In this document: piece by piece, positions 7,712 through 16,884 of the stretch | Numbering within the stretch: the stretch's first letter is position 1 | How the letters are laid out: every line of letters begins with the position of its first letter | Assembly (NCBI GenBank): GCA_905213875.1 | Contig: CAJMJN010000002.1 | Location: forward strand, 62,001 to 126,000 | DNA: 64,000 nucleotides | Reading direction: 5' to 3' | From: an uncultured Clostridium sp. | GTDB taxonomy: Bacteria; Bacillota; Clostridia; TANB77; CAG-508 | Made by a program: the position numbers and the translations under genes | Notes under the pieces: model-generated | The model's input: the letters and a program-made list of their open reading frames with translations, nothing else | Told to the model about the DNA's origin: nothing | Databases searched by the model: none

Positions 7712-9589
7712 ATGAAATTTATAAAGAAACATAGAAATATTTATTTGCGAATTATGGACATTATTATAATAGCAATAAGCTACTATGTAGCACAAGTAAT
7801 AATAGGAAATCAATTAGTATTGCAACCTGAAATAGGCAAAAAACTTATTACAACTATAATAATGGCTATTATTATATATGGTGGAATACTTGAAATATTT
7901 AAAACATATAAAAATATTACTAGATATGAGAATGGAAACGATTATTTAATATATGTATTAGCATGTTTAATTTCTTGTACAATAATGATATTTTTTAATG
8001 TTATACCAGTAGTACCAATTTTAGATGAAAGAACAAATTTAATAGCATCATTAATAATTGTTACATCAATAATAGGATATAGAGTATTTATAAGATTAAT
8101 ATTAAATGAAGGAACAACATCAAGAAGGGAAAGAGAAGACACTAGAAAAAACGTATTAGTAATAGGTGCAGGAGAAGCAACAAAAGTATTATTAACAACA
8201 ATAAAAAACAGTATGAAAGATACATATAAAGTTGTAGGATTAATAGATGATAATGAAAACAAATTAAATTACGCAATATCTGGAAATAAAATATTAGGAA
8301 CTAGATATGATATACCTAGAATATGTAAAGAAAATAATGTGGAAGTAATATTTTTTACAATTTCAAATATATCACCAGATGATAGAAGAAAAATATTAGA
8401 AATATGTCAAGAAACTGGATGTAAAGTTCGTATATTACCAGGAACTAAAGAATTAATAAAAGATAAGCCATTAATACAAAGCTTTAGAGATGTTCAAATA
8501 GAGGATTTATTAGGAAGAGATCCTATAAAATTAGATAATAAAAATATTGGTAAATTAATAGAAAATAAAGTTGTTCTAGTAACAGGTGGAGGAGGTTCTA
8601 TAGGTTCAGAACTTTGTAGACAAATTATAAAATTTAAACCTTCAAAATTAGTTATTGTAGACATATATGAAAATAATTTATATGATATTGAACAAGAATT
8701 GAAATTTAATTATCCAGATATGAAAATAGATGCGATAGTTGCAAGTGTAAGAGAAAAACATAGATTAAACGAAATATTTGAACAATATCATCCATACTTG
8801 GTATTCCATGCTGCAGCACATAAACATGTGCCATTAATGGAAACAAGCCCGCTAGAAGCAATAAAAAACAATGTATTTGGAACATATAACACAGTAAAAT
8901 GTGCAGATGAATATGGAGTAAAAAGATTTATATTAATATCAACAGACAAAGCTGTAAACCCAACTAATATAATGGGAGCAACAAAACGTCTTTGCGAATT
9001 AATAATACAAGCTAAAAACAAAGTAAGCAAAACAGAATATGCAGCAGTACGTTTTGGAAATGTATTGGGAAGCAATGGTTCAGTAGTGCCACTATTCAAA
9101 AAACAAATAGCAAAAGGTGGGCCTGTAACTGTAACACACAAAGAAATAACAAGATTTTTTATGACAATACCAGAAGCAGTATCACTTGTATTACAAGCAA
9201 TGTCTGGAGCAAAAGGCGGAGAAATATTTGTACTTGACATGGGTGAACCGGTTAAGATATATGACATGGCAATAAAACTGATAAAATTATCAGGACTAGA
9301 ACCAAATGTTGATATACAAATAAAAGTAACAGGTTTAAGACCTGGAGAAAAACTATATGAAGAACTATTAATGGCTGAAGAAGGACTAACGGAAACAAAA
9401 CATGATAAAATTCATGTGGCAAGACCAAGCGATATTGATATGGAAAAATTAGAAGCTAAATTGGCTAAATTACAATATTTGCTAGATAATACAAATAATG
9501 AACAAAAAGATGAAATTAAAGATGTTATTAGTGAAGTTGTACCAACTTATAGGAATTTAGAGAAAGAACTAAAAATATACAATAATTAA
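7712..9589 (+). CDS. membrane-bound UDP-HexNAc 4,6-dehydratase (PglF/CapD/FlaA1-like)
   Basis: First gene of the polysaccharide operon. It dehydrates UDP-GlcNAc to a 4-keto-6-deoxy sugar at the inner face of the membrane. Residues 1 to about 125 contain four transmembrane helices. A first Rossmann-like domain has VLVIGAGEAT near 150, and the catalytic SDR domain begins with VLVTGGGGSIGSE near 287-299, followed by HAAAHKHVPLME, STDKAVNPTNIMGATKR and RFGNVLGSNGSVVPLF. At 625 aa it matches the long PglF/CapD class. Ribosome site GAGGGG. Together with the next three genes it forms a bacillosamine-type pathway. Confidence 0.9.
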   Translation: MKFIKKHRNIYLRIMDIIIIAISYYVAQVIIGNQLVLQPEIGKKLITTIIMAIIIYGGILEIFKTYKNITRYENGNDYLIYVLACLISCTIMIFFNVIPVVPILDERTNLIASLIIVTSIIGYRVFIRLILNEGTTSRREREDTRKNVLVIGAGEATKVLLTTIKNSMKDTYKVVGLIDDNENKLNYAISGNKILGTRYDIPRICKENNVEVIFFTISNISPDDRRKILEICQETGCKVRILPGTKELIKDKPLIQSFRDVQIEDLLGRDPIKLDNKNIGKLIENKVVLVTGGGGSIGSELCRQIIKFKPSKLVIVDIYENNLYDIEQELKFNYPDMKIDAIVASVREKHRLNEIFEQYHPYLVFHAAAHKHVPLMETSPLEAIKNNVFGTYNTVKCADEYGVKRFILISTDKAVNPTNIMGATKRLCELIIQAKNKVSKTEYAAVRFGNVLGSNGSVVPLFKKQIAKGGPVTVTHKEITRFFMTIPEAVSLVLQAMSGAKGGEIFVLDMGEPVKIYDMAIKLIKLSGLEPNVDIQIKVTGLRPGEKLYEELLMAEEGLTETKHDKIHVARPSDIDMEKLEAKLAKLQYLLDNTNNEQKDEIKDVISEVVPTYRNLEKELKIYNN

Positions 9590-9633
9590 GTTGATTTAAT
9601 TTGGAAAATAAATAAAGAGAGAAGGCTATATAA

Positions 9634-10761
9634 ATGAATAAGAAAATATATTTAGCCTCACCACATATGTCTGATGAGGGTTATGAAAGAGAATATGTAA
9701 AAGAAGCATTTGATACAAACTGGATAGCACCATTGGGAGAAAATGTTAATAAATTTGAAGAAGAATTAGCAAAATATGTAGGAACAAAACATGCAGCAGC
9801 ATTATCAGCAGGAACTGCTGCAATACATATGGCTTTTAAAGCTTTAGATGTAAAACAAGGAGATATTGTATTTTGTTCAGATTTAACATTTTCTGCAACA
9901 GCAAATCCAATAACATATCAAAATGCAACACCAGTATTTATAGATAGTGAAAAAGAAACTTGGAATATGGATCCAAAAGCATTAGAAAAAGCATTTGAAA
10001 AATATCCACATCCAAAAGCAGTAATAGTAGTATATTTATATGGAACACCTGGAAAAATAGACGAAATAAAAACAATTTGTGACAAACATGGAGTACCATT
10101 AGTAGAAGATGCAGCAGAGAGTTTAGGGGCAACATATAAAGGAAAAGAAACTGGTACATTTGGAAAATATGGAATATATTCATTTAATGGAAATAAAATA
10201 ATAACAACAAGTGGTGGAGGAATGCTAGTATCAGAAGATGAAGAAAGAATTGCTAAAGTAAGATTTTGGGCAACTCAATCTAGAGAAAAAGCACGTCACT
10301 ATGAACATAAAGAAATAGGATATAACTATAGAATGAGTAATATAGTTGCAGGAATTGGTAGAGGACAATTAAAAGTTTTAGATTTAAGAATAAAACAAAA
10401 AACAGAAATATATAACAGATATAAAGAAGCATTTAAAGATATAACAGATATAGAAGTACAACCAACACCAGTAGATACAAAACCAAACCATTGGCTAACA
10501 GCAATAACTATAAAAGCAGACTCAAAAGTAAAACCACTAGATATAATGGAAGCATTAGAAAAAGAAAATATAGAATCAAGACCAGTATGGAAACCAATGC
10601 ATATGCAACCAGTATTTGAAAAATGTGATTTTATAAAAGTTGCAGATGAACCAGTATCAAAAGAATTATTTGAAACAGGAGTATGTTTACCATCGGATAC
10701 AAAAATGACAGTAGAAGAGCAAGATAGAGTAATTGAAATTATAAAAAATCTATGGAAATAG
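9634..10761 (+). CDS. DegT/DnrJ/EryC1/StrS aminotransferase (PglE-like)
   Basis: PLP-dependent sugar aminotransferase, 375 aa, expected to aminate the 4-keto product of the preceding dehydratase. Visible motifs are LSAGTAAIHMAF near 58-69, the PLP-contacting VEDAAESLGATYKG, the Schiff-base lysine Lys188 in FNGNKIITTSGGGM, and C-terminal SRPVWKPMHMQPVF. It acts in the cytosol. The ribosome site is weak (AGAGAGAAGG). Sugar specificity is inferred from operon order (PglF-, PglE-, PglC-, PglD-like), not from residues. Confidence 0.92.
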   Translation: MNKKIYLASPHMSDEGYEREYVKEAFDTNWIAPLGENVNKFEEELAKYVGTKHAAALSAGTAAIHMAFKALDVKQGDIVFCSDLTFSATANPITYQNATPVFIDSEKETWNMDPKALEKAFEKYPHPKAVIVVYLYGTPGKIDEIKTICDKHGVPLVEDAAESLGATYKGKETGTFGKYGIYSFNGNKIITTSGGGMLVSEDEERIAKVRFWATQSREKARHYEHKEIGYNYRMSNIVAGIGRGQLKVLDLRIKQKTEIYNRYKEAFKDITDIEVQPTPVDTKPNHWLTAITIKADSKVKPLDIMEALEKENIESRPVWKPMHMQPVFEKCDFIKVADEPVSKELFETGVCLPSDTKMTVEEQDRVIEIIKNLWK

Positions 10762-10775
10762 AAGGAGAACGTTTA

Positions 10776-11387
10776 ATGTATGCAAAATATTTTAAAAGAA
10801 TGTTAGACTTTATTCTAAGCTTAATAGCATTAATAATATTATCACCAATATTGTTAATAGTAGCAATATTAGTTAGAATAAAGCTAGGTAGCCCAATAAT
10901 ATTTAAGCAACAACGACCTGGTAAAAATGAAAAGATTTTTACATTATATAAATTTAGAACTATGACAGATAAAAAAGATGAAAATGGAAATCTTTTGCCA
11001 GATTCAGAGCGTTTGACTAAGTTTGGAAAACTTTTAAGAAGTACAAGCTTGGACGAATTGCCTGAATTGATAAATATTTTAAAAGGCGATATGGCGATAG
11101 TTGGGCCAAGACCATTATTGGTAGAATATTTATCATTATATAATAAAAAGCAAAAACATAGACATGATGTTAGACCTGGTCTTACAGGATTAGCACAGGT
11201 GAACGGCAGAAATTCAATTTCGTGGGAAGAAAAGTTTAACGATGATTTAAAATATATAAAGAAAATTACTTTTATAGGAGATGTAAAAATAATTTTAAAA
11301 ACAGTAGAAAAAGTTTTTAAAAGAGAGGGAATATCGCAAGATGATAATGTAACGATGAAAAAATTTCAAGGGAATAAGATGGAGTAA
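10776..11387 (+). CDS. undecaprenyl-phosphate sugar phosphotransferase (PglC-like)
   Basis: Monotopic phosphoglycosyl transferase that starts repeat-unit synthesis by moving a sugar-1-phosphate onto undecaprenyl phosphate; 203 aa. It has one hydrophobic re-entrant helix (FILSLIALIILSPILLIV), then FKQQRPGKNEKIFTLYKFRTM, the catalytic DE pair in SLDELPELINILKGDM, and VGPRPLL and RPGLTGLAQVNGR. I chose ATG 10776 because GAAGGAG at 10761-10767 is placed for it. An ATG at 10752 is in frame but overlaps the aminotransferase and has no ribosome site. Its small size matches PglC, not the long WbaP type. Confidence 0.92.
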   Translation: MYAKYFKRMLDFILSLIALIILSPILLIVAILVRIKLGSPIIFKQQRPGKNEKIFTLYKFRTMTDKKDENGNLLPDSERLTKFGKLLRSTSLDELPELINILKGDMAIVGPRPLLVEYLSLYNKKQKHRHDVRPGLTGLAQVNGRNSISWEEKFNDDLKYIKKITFIGDVKIILKTVEKVFKREGISQDDNVTMKKFQGNKME

Positions 11388-11391
11388 AAAT

Positions 11392-12027
11392 ATGAAGAGA
11401 GAAGTTTTTATTATAGGAGCAGGAGGCCATTCAAAAGTCATAGCAAATGTGATTAATAAATCAGGCGATATTGTAAAAGGTTTTTTAGATGACTATATAG
11501 AAGTTGGAACTGTAATAATAAAAAAAGTAAATTATAAGGTGATTGGAAGGCTTGAAGATATAATACATTTACAAATAAAATATCCAAACGCGGAATTTAT
11601 AATAGGTATAGGAAATAATAAAATAAGAAAAGAAATAGCAGAAAAATATGAAGAAATATTAAAGTTTTATACAGCTATTGATCCTAGTAGCCAAATAGCA
11701 TTAGACGTAGAAATTGGAAAAGGTAGTGTTGTTTTAGCAAATGCGTGTATTAATACATCAGCCAATATAGGAGAACATTGTATTATAAACACTGCATCAA
11801 TTGTAGAACATGATAATATAATTGAAAATTATGTACATATATCACCAAACGCGACATTGTCAGGAACAGTAGAAATTGGAGAGATGACTCATATAGGCTC
11901 AGGAGCAATTGTTAAAAATAATATAAAAATTTGTAATAATTGTACTATAGGAGCAGGAGCGGTGGTAGTTAAAAATATTGATGAATCAGGAGTTTATGCT
12001 GGAGTGCCAGTTAAAAGATTGAAATAG
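11392..12027 (+). CDS. sugar O/N-acetyltransferase (PglD/NeuD-like)
   Basis: 211-aa protein with an N-terminal PglD-type substrate domain (VFIIGAGGHSKVIANVI) and a C-terminal left-handed beta helix of hexapeptide repeats (ALDVEIGKGSVVLANACINTSANIGEHCIINTASIVEHD read in overlapping hexads). The putative catalytic His is in VEHDN. Expected reaction: acetyl-CoA-dependent N-acetylation of the UDP-4-amino sugar, giving UDP-diNAc-bacillosamine. It starts 5 bases after the PglC-like gene. Acetyl donor and product are inferred from family and context. Confidence 0.88.
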   Translation: MKREVFIIGAGGHSKVIANVINKSGDIVKGFLDDYIEVGTVIIKKVNYKVIGRLEDIIHLQIKYPNAEFIIGIGNNKIRKEIAEKYEEILKFYTAIDPSSQIALDVEIGKGSVVLANACINTSANIGEHCIINTASIVEHDNIIENYVHISPNATLSGTVEIGEMTHIGSGAIVKNNIKICNNCTIGAGAVVVKNIDESGVYAGVPVKRLK

Positions 12028-12038
12028 GAGAAAATAAA

Positions 12039-13133
12039 TTGAAAAAAGTTTTATTTGTAGCAACAATAACAAAACATATAAAAACATTTCATGTTCCATA
12101 CTTGAAATGGTTTAAAGAACAAGGTTATGAAGTACACGTGGCAAGTAAAGGAAACGAAACAATAGAATATTGTGATAAACACTTTGATATTCCATTCGAA
12201 AGATTTCCACTAAAACCACAAAATATAAAAGCATATAAACAACTAAAAAATATAATTGAAGAAAACAAATATGAGATAATTCATTGTCATACGCCAGTTG
12301 GTGGAGTATTAACTAGATTAGCGGCAAGAAAAGCAAGAAAGAAATACAACACAAAGGTTATTTATACAGCTCATGGATTTCATTTTTATAAGGGAGCTCC
12401 ATTGCTTAATTGGATAATATATTATCCGATAGAAAAATGGTTATCAAAATACACTGATTGCTTAATTACTATAAATGAAGAAGATTATAATAGAGCAAAA
12501 AGTAAGTTTAAAAAGGCAAAAAAAATTAAACTGGTACATGGTGTTGGAGTTGATGAATATAAGTTTAAGCAAAATATGACAAAAAATGAAAAAATAAACT
12601 TAAGAAAAGAATTAGGAATAGAAGAAGATGATTTTGTAATAATATATCCAGCAGAACTAAGTAAGCGAAAAAACCAAGGAATGTTAATAAGAGCAATATC
12701 TCTATTATCAAACAAAGATAAAATAAAGATTTTACTTGCTGGTAAAGATTCGTATAAGGGAAAGTATCAGAAATTAACAAAAGAACTTGGTTTAGAGAAG
12801 CAAATTGTGTTTCTGGGATTTCGAACAGACATTTGTAAATTGATGCAAATTTCTAATATGGCTGTTTCGACATCAAGACAAGAAGGGCTACCAGTAAATA
12901 TAATGGAAGCTATGTTTATGGGATTACCAATTATTGCAACTGATTGCAGGGGGAATAATGAGTTAATAAAAGAAAATCTAGTACAATTAGATGATGAAAA
13001 AGAATTGGCTAAATTAGTGAATTCTTGTATAGAAAAGTATAAAGAAAATAATAATATTAGTTATCCACTTTTACAGTTATATAAATTAGAAAATGTAAAA
13101 AAGGAAATGGAAAAAAGTTATAAAGGAGAATAG
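12039..13133 (+). CDS. glycosyltransferase family 4 (PglA/EpsD-like)
   Basis: GT-B retaining glycosyltransferase, 364 aa. The N-terminal domain has HTPVGGVLTRLAAR and YTAHGFHFYKGAP. The C-terminal nucleotide-sugar domain has IYPAELSKRKNQGMLIRA, LLAGKDS and the E-x7-E-like SRQEGLPVNIMEAMFMGLPIIATDCRGNNELI. Start is TTG 12039 after TAGGAG at 12025-12030; no in-frame ATG is better placed. It probably adds the second sugar onto the lipid-linked first sugar. The donor is unknown. Confidence 0.88.
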   Translation: MKKVLFVATITKHIKTFHVPYLKWFKEQGYEVHVASKGNETIEYCDKHFDIPFERFPLKPQNIKAYKQLKNIIEENKYEIIHCHTPVGGVLTRLAARKARKKYNTKVIYTAHGFHFYKGAPLLNWIIYYPIEKWLSKYTDCLITINEEDYNRAKSKFKKAKKIKLVHGVGVDEYKFKQNMTKNEKINLRKELGIEEDDFVIIYPAELSKRKNQGMLIRAISLLSNKDKIKILLAGKDSYKGKYQKLTKELGLEKQIVFLGFRTDICKLMQISNMAVSTSRQEGLPVNIMEAMFMGLPIIATDCRGNNELIKENLVQLDDEKELAKLVNSCIEKYKENNNISYPLLQLYKLENVKKEMEKSYKGE

Positions 13134-13137
13134 AATA

Positions 13138-14451
13138 ATGAGTATATATAATGAATTAGTTGAAAAAAAACAAAAATTGGCGGTAGTTGGCTTGGGATAT
13201 GTAGGAATGCCTATTGCAATAGAGTTTGCTAAAAAAGTAGATGTAATAGGTTTTGATATAAATGCTGAAAAAGTAAAAATCTACCAAAATGGAATTGATC
13301 CAACAAATGAAGTTGGTAATGAATCTATTAAAGAAACAAAAGTATATTTTACTTCCGACAAAAGTGAAATAAAAAAGGCAAAGTTTATAATAATAGCGGT
13401 ACCAACACCAATTAATATAGATAAGACTCCTGATTTAGAACCAGTAATAAAAGCAAGTGAGATAGTAGGGGAAAATTTACAAAAAGGTGCGATAGTAGTG
13501 TATGAATCTACAGTTTATCCTGGGGTAACTGAAGATATTTGTATGCCAATACTTGAAAAAAAATCAGGACTAAAATGTGGAAAAGATTTTAAAATAGGAT
13601 ATTCACCAGAACGAATTAATCCAGGAGATAAAGAACATAGATTAAAAAATATAACAAAAATAGTATCAGGGATGGATAATGAAGCCTTAGAAGAAATAGC
13701 AAAAATATATGAAATGATAATTGAAGCAGGAGTACACAAAAGTAAAACAATAAGGGTAGCAGAAGCGGCAAAAGTATTAGAGAATAGTCAAAGAGATATA
13801 AATATTGCTTTTATGAATGAAGTAGCTATTATTTTAAATAAAATGAATGTTGACACAAAAGAAGTAATTGAAGCTATGAACACAAAATGGAATGCTTTAA
13901 AATTTTATCCAGGATTAGTTGGAGGACATTGTATAGGTGTGGATCCTTATTATTTCATATATAAAGCAGAAAATTTAGGTTATCATTCACAAATAATATC
14001 TTCAGGAAGAAAGATAAATGATTATATGGGAGAGTACGTAGCTGAACAAACAATAAAAAGACTTATTTTGAATAATAAATTGGTGAAAAATGCGAGAATT
14101 GCAATATTAGGAATGACTTTCAAAGAAAACTGCCCAGATATTCGAAATTCTAAAGTAATGGATATTATAGGAAAATTAGAAGAATATGGAGTTGAAATAA
14201 TAGCAACAGATGTAGAAGCTGATAAAGAAGAATTAAAGAAACAATATGGAATAAACTTAGTAGATATAGATGAAATTGAAAATGTAGATTGTTTAATTTT
14301 AGCTGTTTCTCATAATAGGTATAAAAATATGAAAGCAAACGAATTTGAAAAAATGTATAAAAATAAAAATAATAAAATTTTAATAGATGTAAAAGGCTGT
14401 TTAAAAAGAGAAGAATTCGTTAATAATGGATATGATTATTGGAGGTTGTAA
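13138..14451 (+). CDS. UDP-N-acetylhexosamine dehydrogenase (WbpA/TviB-like)
   Basis: NAD-dependent nucleotide-sugar dehydrogenase, 437 aa, oxidising C6 of a UDP-HexNAc to a uronic acid. It shows the Rossmann motif VVGLGYVGMP at about 17-26, AVPTPIN, ESTVYPGVTE, GYSPERINPGD (typical of the UDP-HexNAc subgroup), KVLENSQRDINIAFMNE, and the catalytic Cys265 in GGHCIGVDPYY, then the C-terminal UDP-binding domain. The product is therefore an acidic repeat unit. The choice of GlcNAcA or GalNAcA cannot be made here. Confidence 0.9.
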   Translation: MSIYNELVEKKQKLAVVGLGYVGMPIAIEFAKKVDVIGFDINAEKVKIYQNGIDPTNEVGNESIKETKVYFTSDKSEIKKAKFIIIAVPTPINIDKTPDLEPVIKASEIVGENLQKGAIVVYESTVYPGVTEDICMPILEKKSGLKCGKDFKIGYSPERINPGDKEHRLKNITKIVSGMDNEALEEIAKIYEMIIEAGVHKSKTIRVAEAAKVLENSQRDINIAFMNEVAIILNKMNVDTKEVIEAMNTKWNALKFYPGLVGGHCIGVDPYYFIYKAENLGYHSQIISSGRKINDYMGEYVAEQTIKRLILNNKLVKNARIAILGMTFKENCPDIRNSKVMDIIGKLEEYGVEIIATDVEADKEELKKQYGINLVDIDEIENVDCLILAVSHNRYKNMKANEFEKMYKNKNNKILIDVKGCLKREEFVNNGYDYWRL

Positions 14452-14456
14452 TTTTA

Positions 14457-15417
14457 ATGAAAATACTATCTATAATAATACCTATATATAATTCAGAAAA
14501 AACATTAGAAAAGTGTATAAATTCGGTAATAGATATAAAAGATATAGAAATTATATTGATTAATGATGGATCTACTGATAAGACAAGAGAAATATGCTTA
14601 AAATATCAAAATAAGTATGACAATATTGTAGTAATTCAGCAAGAAAATAGTGGACCGCGGAAAAGCAAGAAATGAAGGGATAAAAGTAGCCAAAGGTAAA
14701 TATGTTATGTTTCTTGATTCGGATGACTATATAGAAAAAAATAATTTACAGGAAGTTATAAATCAATATTTAAAAAATGAAAAATATGATGTATTATATT
14801 ATGATTTTGAATTGGTAGCAGATAATGGGATGATATTAAAGAAATATAATTTACAAAAATTTGCGAAATGTTCTAAAGAAGATTTAATAAAAAATACGAT
14901 ATCTTGGAATTTACCATGGGGACAATTCAAGATTGTTAAAAAAGATATTATAATAGATAATAATATTTATTTTGAAGAAGAGATAAGTACTTGTGAAGAG
15001 CTTTTCTTTACTATTAGGATTTTGCAAGAAGCAACAAAAGTGTTTTTCTATAACAATGTAATATATAAATATTTAAAAAGAAATGATAGTATTTCTAGAA
15101 AAATTAATATATTAGAAAATAAACAATCAGTAGATCTAGTTGTTAAGAAATTAAAGGAAAATTTGGATATAAGAAAATATGAAAAAGTAATAGAAAATTA
15201 TCATATAATATCAAAATTGCATATACTAAAATATTTTGCATTAAATAGAGAGTATAAACTTTTTAAGAATATATGTATTGATGTAAGGAAAGAATGCAAG
15301 AATGTAAGCTATAAATATATGGCAAAAAGGTATAAAAAATTAATCTATATTATTAATTGTCATCTGGATTATTTAATATATTATATGATGCGATCTTACT
15401 TCAAGGAGAAAGTTTAA
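14457..15417 (+). CDS. glycosyltransferase family 2, needs +1 frameshift at CGG
   Basis: GT-A fold transferase. From ATG 14457 (GGAGG at 14441-14445) it reads LSIIIPIYNSEKTL, LINDGSTDKT and QQENSGP, then meets CGG at 14658-14660 and stops five codons later. Skipping the C at 14658 gives GKARNEGIKVAKGKYVMFLDSDDYI, exactly the GPG-x-ARN and DSDD region of GT2 enzymes, and continues to TAA 15415-15417. The combined product is about 319 aa, a normal size. The far end overlaps the Wzx start by one base, as expected of an intact operon gene. Read in the zero frame only a 67-codon stub plus five extra residues would be made. Confidence 0.85.
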
Positions 15418-16859
15418 TGGGTGAGGAAAGAAAATATAACCATGGAGCAAAAATAGTACTTATTATTTCAATTTTAATGATTCCGATGCAATTAATTACA
15501 TCAGCTTTAATAAGCAGAATTTCATCAGAGGCTTCGGGAATTTTAGGTGTACTAGAAATTTTTTATAATGCTATGATTTCATTTTTTGTTTTTGGTGGAG
15601 AGAATGCTATTATAAAGCTTTTGACGAATAAAAAAACAAAAACAGAAAAAAATAACTTTATTATAAAATATATATTTATAACTATTATGATATTTATTTC
15701 AACGATAGTAATTGCAGAAATATTTCACTTTGATTTTATACAAAAATTAACAGGACAACAAAAAGCAACATCCATTTTAATGTATGTGGTAGGTTTGTTA
15801 ATTATCATAAATAACATATTGTTATATTATCTTAAAGAAGAAGAAAAATTTTCTTATTATGCATTTGGCATAAAATTATTTAATATAGGGAATTTTGTAT
15901 CTGTTCTTTATATTACATTTTTAGTTAAGAATGTAGATATACAAAATACTTTGTTGATATTTATGGGAACGTTACAATTGTTAAGTATAGTAAGAATAGT
16001 GCTCAGGGAAAAAATTACATATAAAAATGTGGGGGAAATGAATCAAATAAAAATAGAAGATATTAAATTTATTTTTTTTCTATATCTTTCTACATTGCTA
16101 GTATTTATATATGATAAATTAGATCAGATAATATTAGTAAAAACATTAGGATTATCAACTTTAGGAGGATACTACTTGATTGTAAAAATAGTAAATATGG
16201 TAAAGTTGTTACCAAATACGTATAATTCAACTTTTTACCCATATATTTGTAAATATTTGAATAAAGAAAGTTCAAATTATATTTTTAATAATATATTATC
16301 TAAAAACCTGTTTTTTATTTTTCCATTAACAATAATAATTGTTTTTAATAGTAAATTGGTTATTAATATATTATTTGGTATGGAATATATGAATTATAAT
16401 TTTGCATTACAACTTCTAACAACTATAATATTAATATCAGCACCTACAATCATATTGAATAATTTTATATATGCTTTAGGGAAAACAAAAAAATATTTTC
16501 AAATAAGCTTTATAGCAATTATAGTACAGGTAATAATTATTGTTAATATGATAAAATATATAGGACTTAATGCTATTTTAATAGCAAGGTTTGTAAGTAC
16601 TATGATGATATTTATTTTTTGCAAATTATATTTAAGTAAAATGCAATATAAAACTGAACTACCTAAGAATTATTATAGATATAGTGCAGTATTATTAATT
16701 TCTTTACTAATTACAAATCTATTTAGATTAAGTATAGTTTGGAATATGATTCTGTCGACTGTAATCCTTATTATATATATGTTCGAAAATAAAAATTATG
16801 TTATAAATAATTATAAAAAAATAAAAGAAAAATTTAACAATAAAAAATCAGTTGAATAG
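15417..16859 (+). CDS. polysaccharide flippase (Wzx-like, MATE/MOP superfamily)
   Basis: 480-aa polytopic membrane protein with about 12-14 hydrophobic helices, expected to move the lipid-linked repeat unit across the membrane. The start is ATG 15417 after AAGGAG 15403-15408, overlapping the GT2 stop by one base. Motifs are weak, as usual for Wzx: an amphipathic start with KIVLIISILMIPMQLITSALISR, and a mid-protein YLSTLLVFIYDKLDQIILVKTLG resembling the seventh-helix region of the family. It lies between glycosyltransferases and the Wzy-like gene, which supports the call. Confidence 0.82.
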   Translation: MGEERKYNHGAKIVLIISILMIPMQLITSALISRISSEASGILGVLEIFYNAMISFFVFGGENAIIKLLTNKKTKTEKNNFIIKYIFITIMIFISTIVIAEIFHFDFIQKLTGQQKATSILMYVVGLLIIINNILLYYLKEEEKFSYYAFGIKLFNIGNFVSVLYITFLVKNVDIQNTLLIFMGTLQLLSIVRIVLREKITYKNVGEMNQIKIEDIKFIFFLYLSTLLVFIYDKLDQIILVKTLGLSTLGGYYLIVKIVNMVKLLPNTYNSTFYPYICKYLNKESSNYIFNNILSKNLFFIFPLTIIIVFNSKLVINILFGMEYMNYNFALQLLTTIILISAPTIILNNFIYALGKTKKYFQISFIAIIVQVIIIVNMIKYIGLNAILIARFVSTMMIFIFCKLYLSKMQYKTELPKNYYRYSAVLLISLLITNLFRLSIVWNMILSTVILIIYMFENKNYVINNYKKIKEKFNNKKSVE

Positions 16860-16884
16860 TAAATTAGAAAGGAAAAGAATAAAT

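Noticed and set aside
8788..9267. Long minus-strand ORF (159 codons) opposite the dehydratase gene
   Set aside because: It is a shadow of a clearly coding frame, without ribosome site or domain. The same applies to minus-strand ORFs at 33943-34428, 34811-35254 and 40930-41457.
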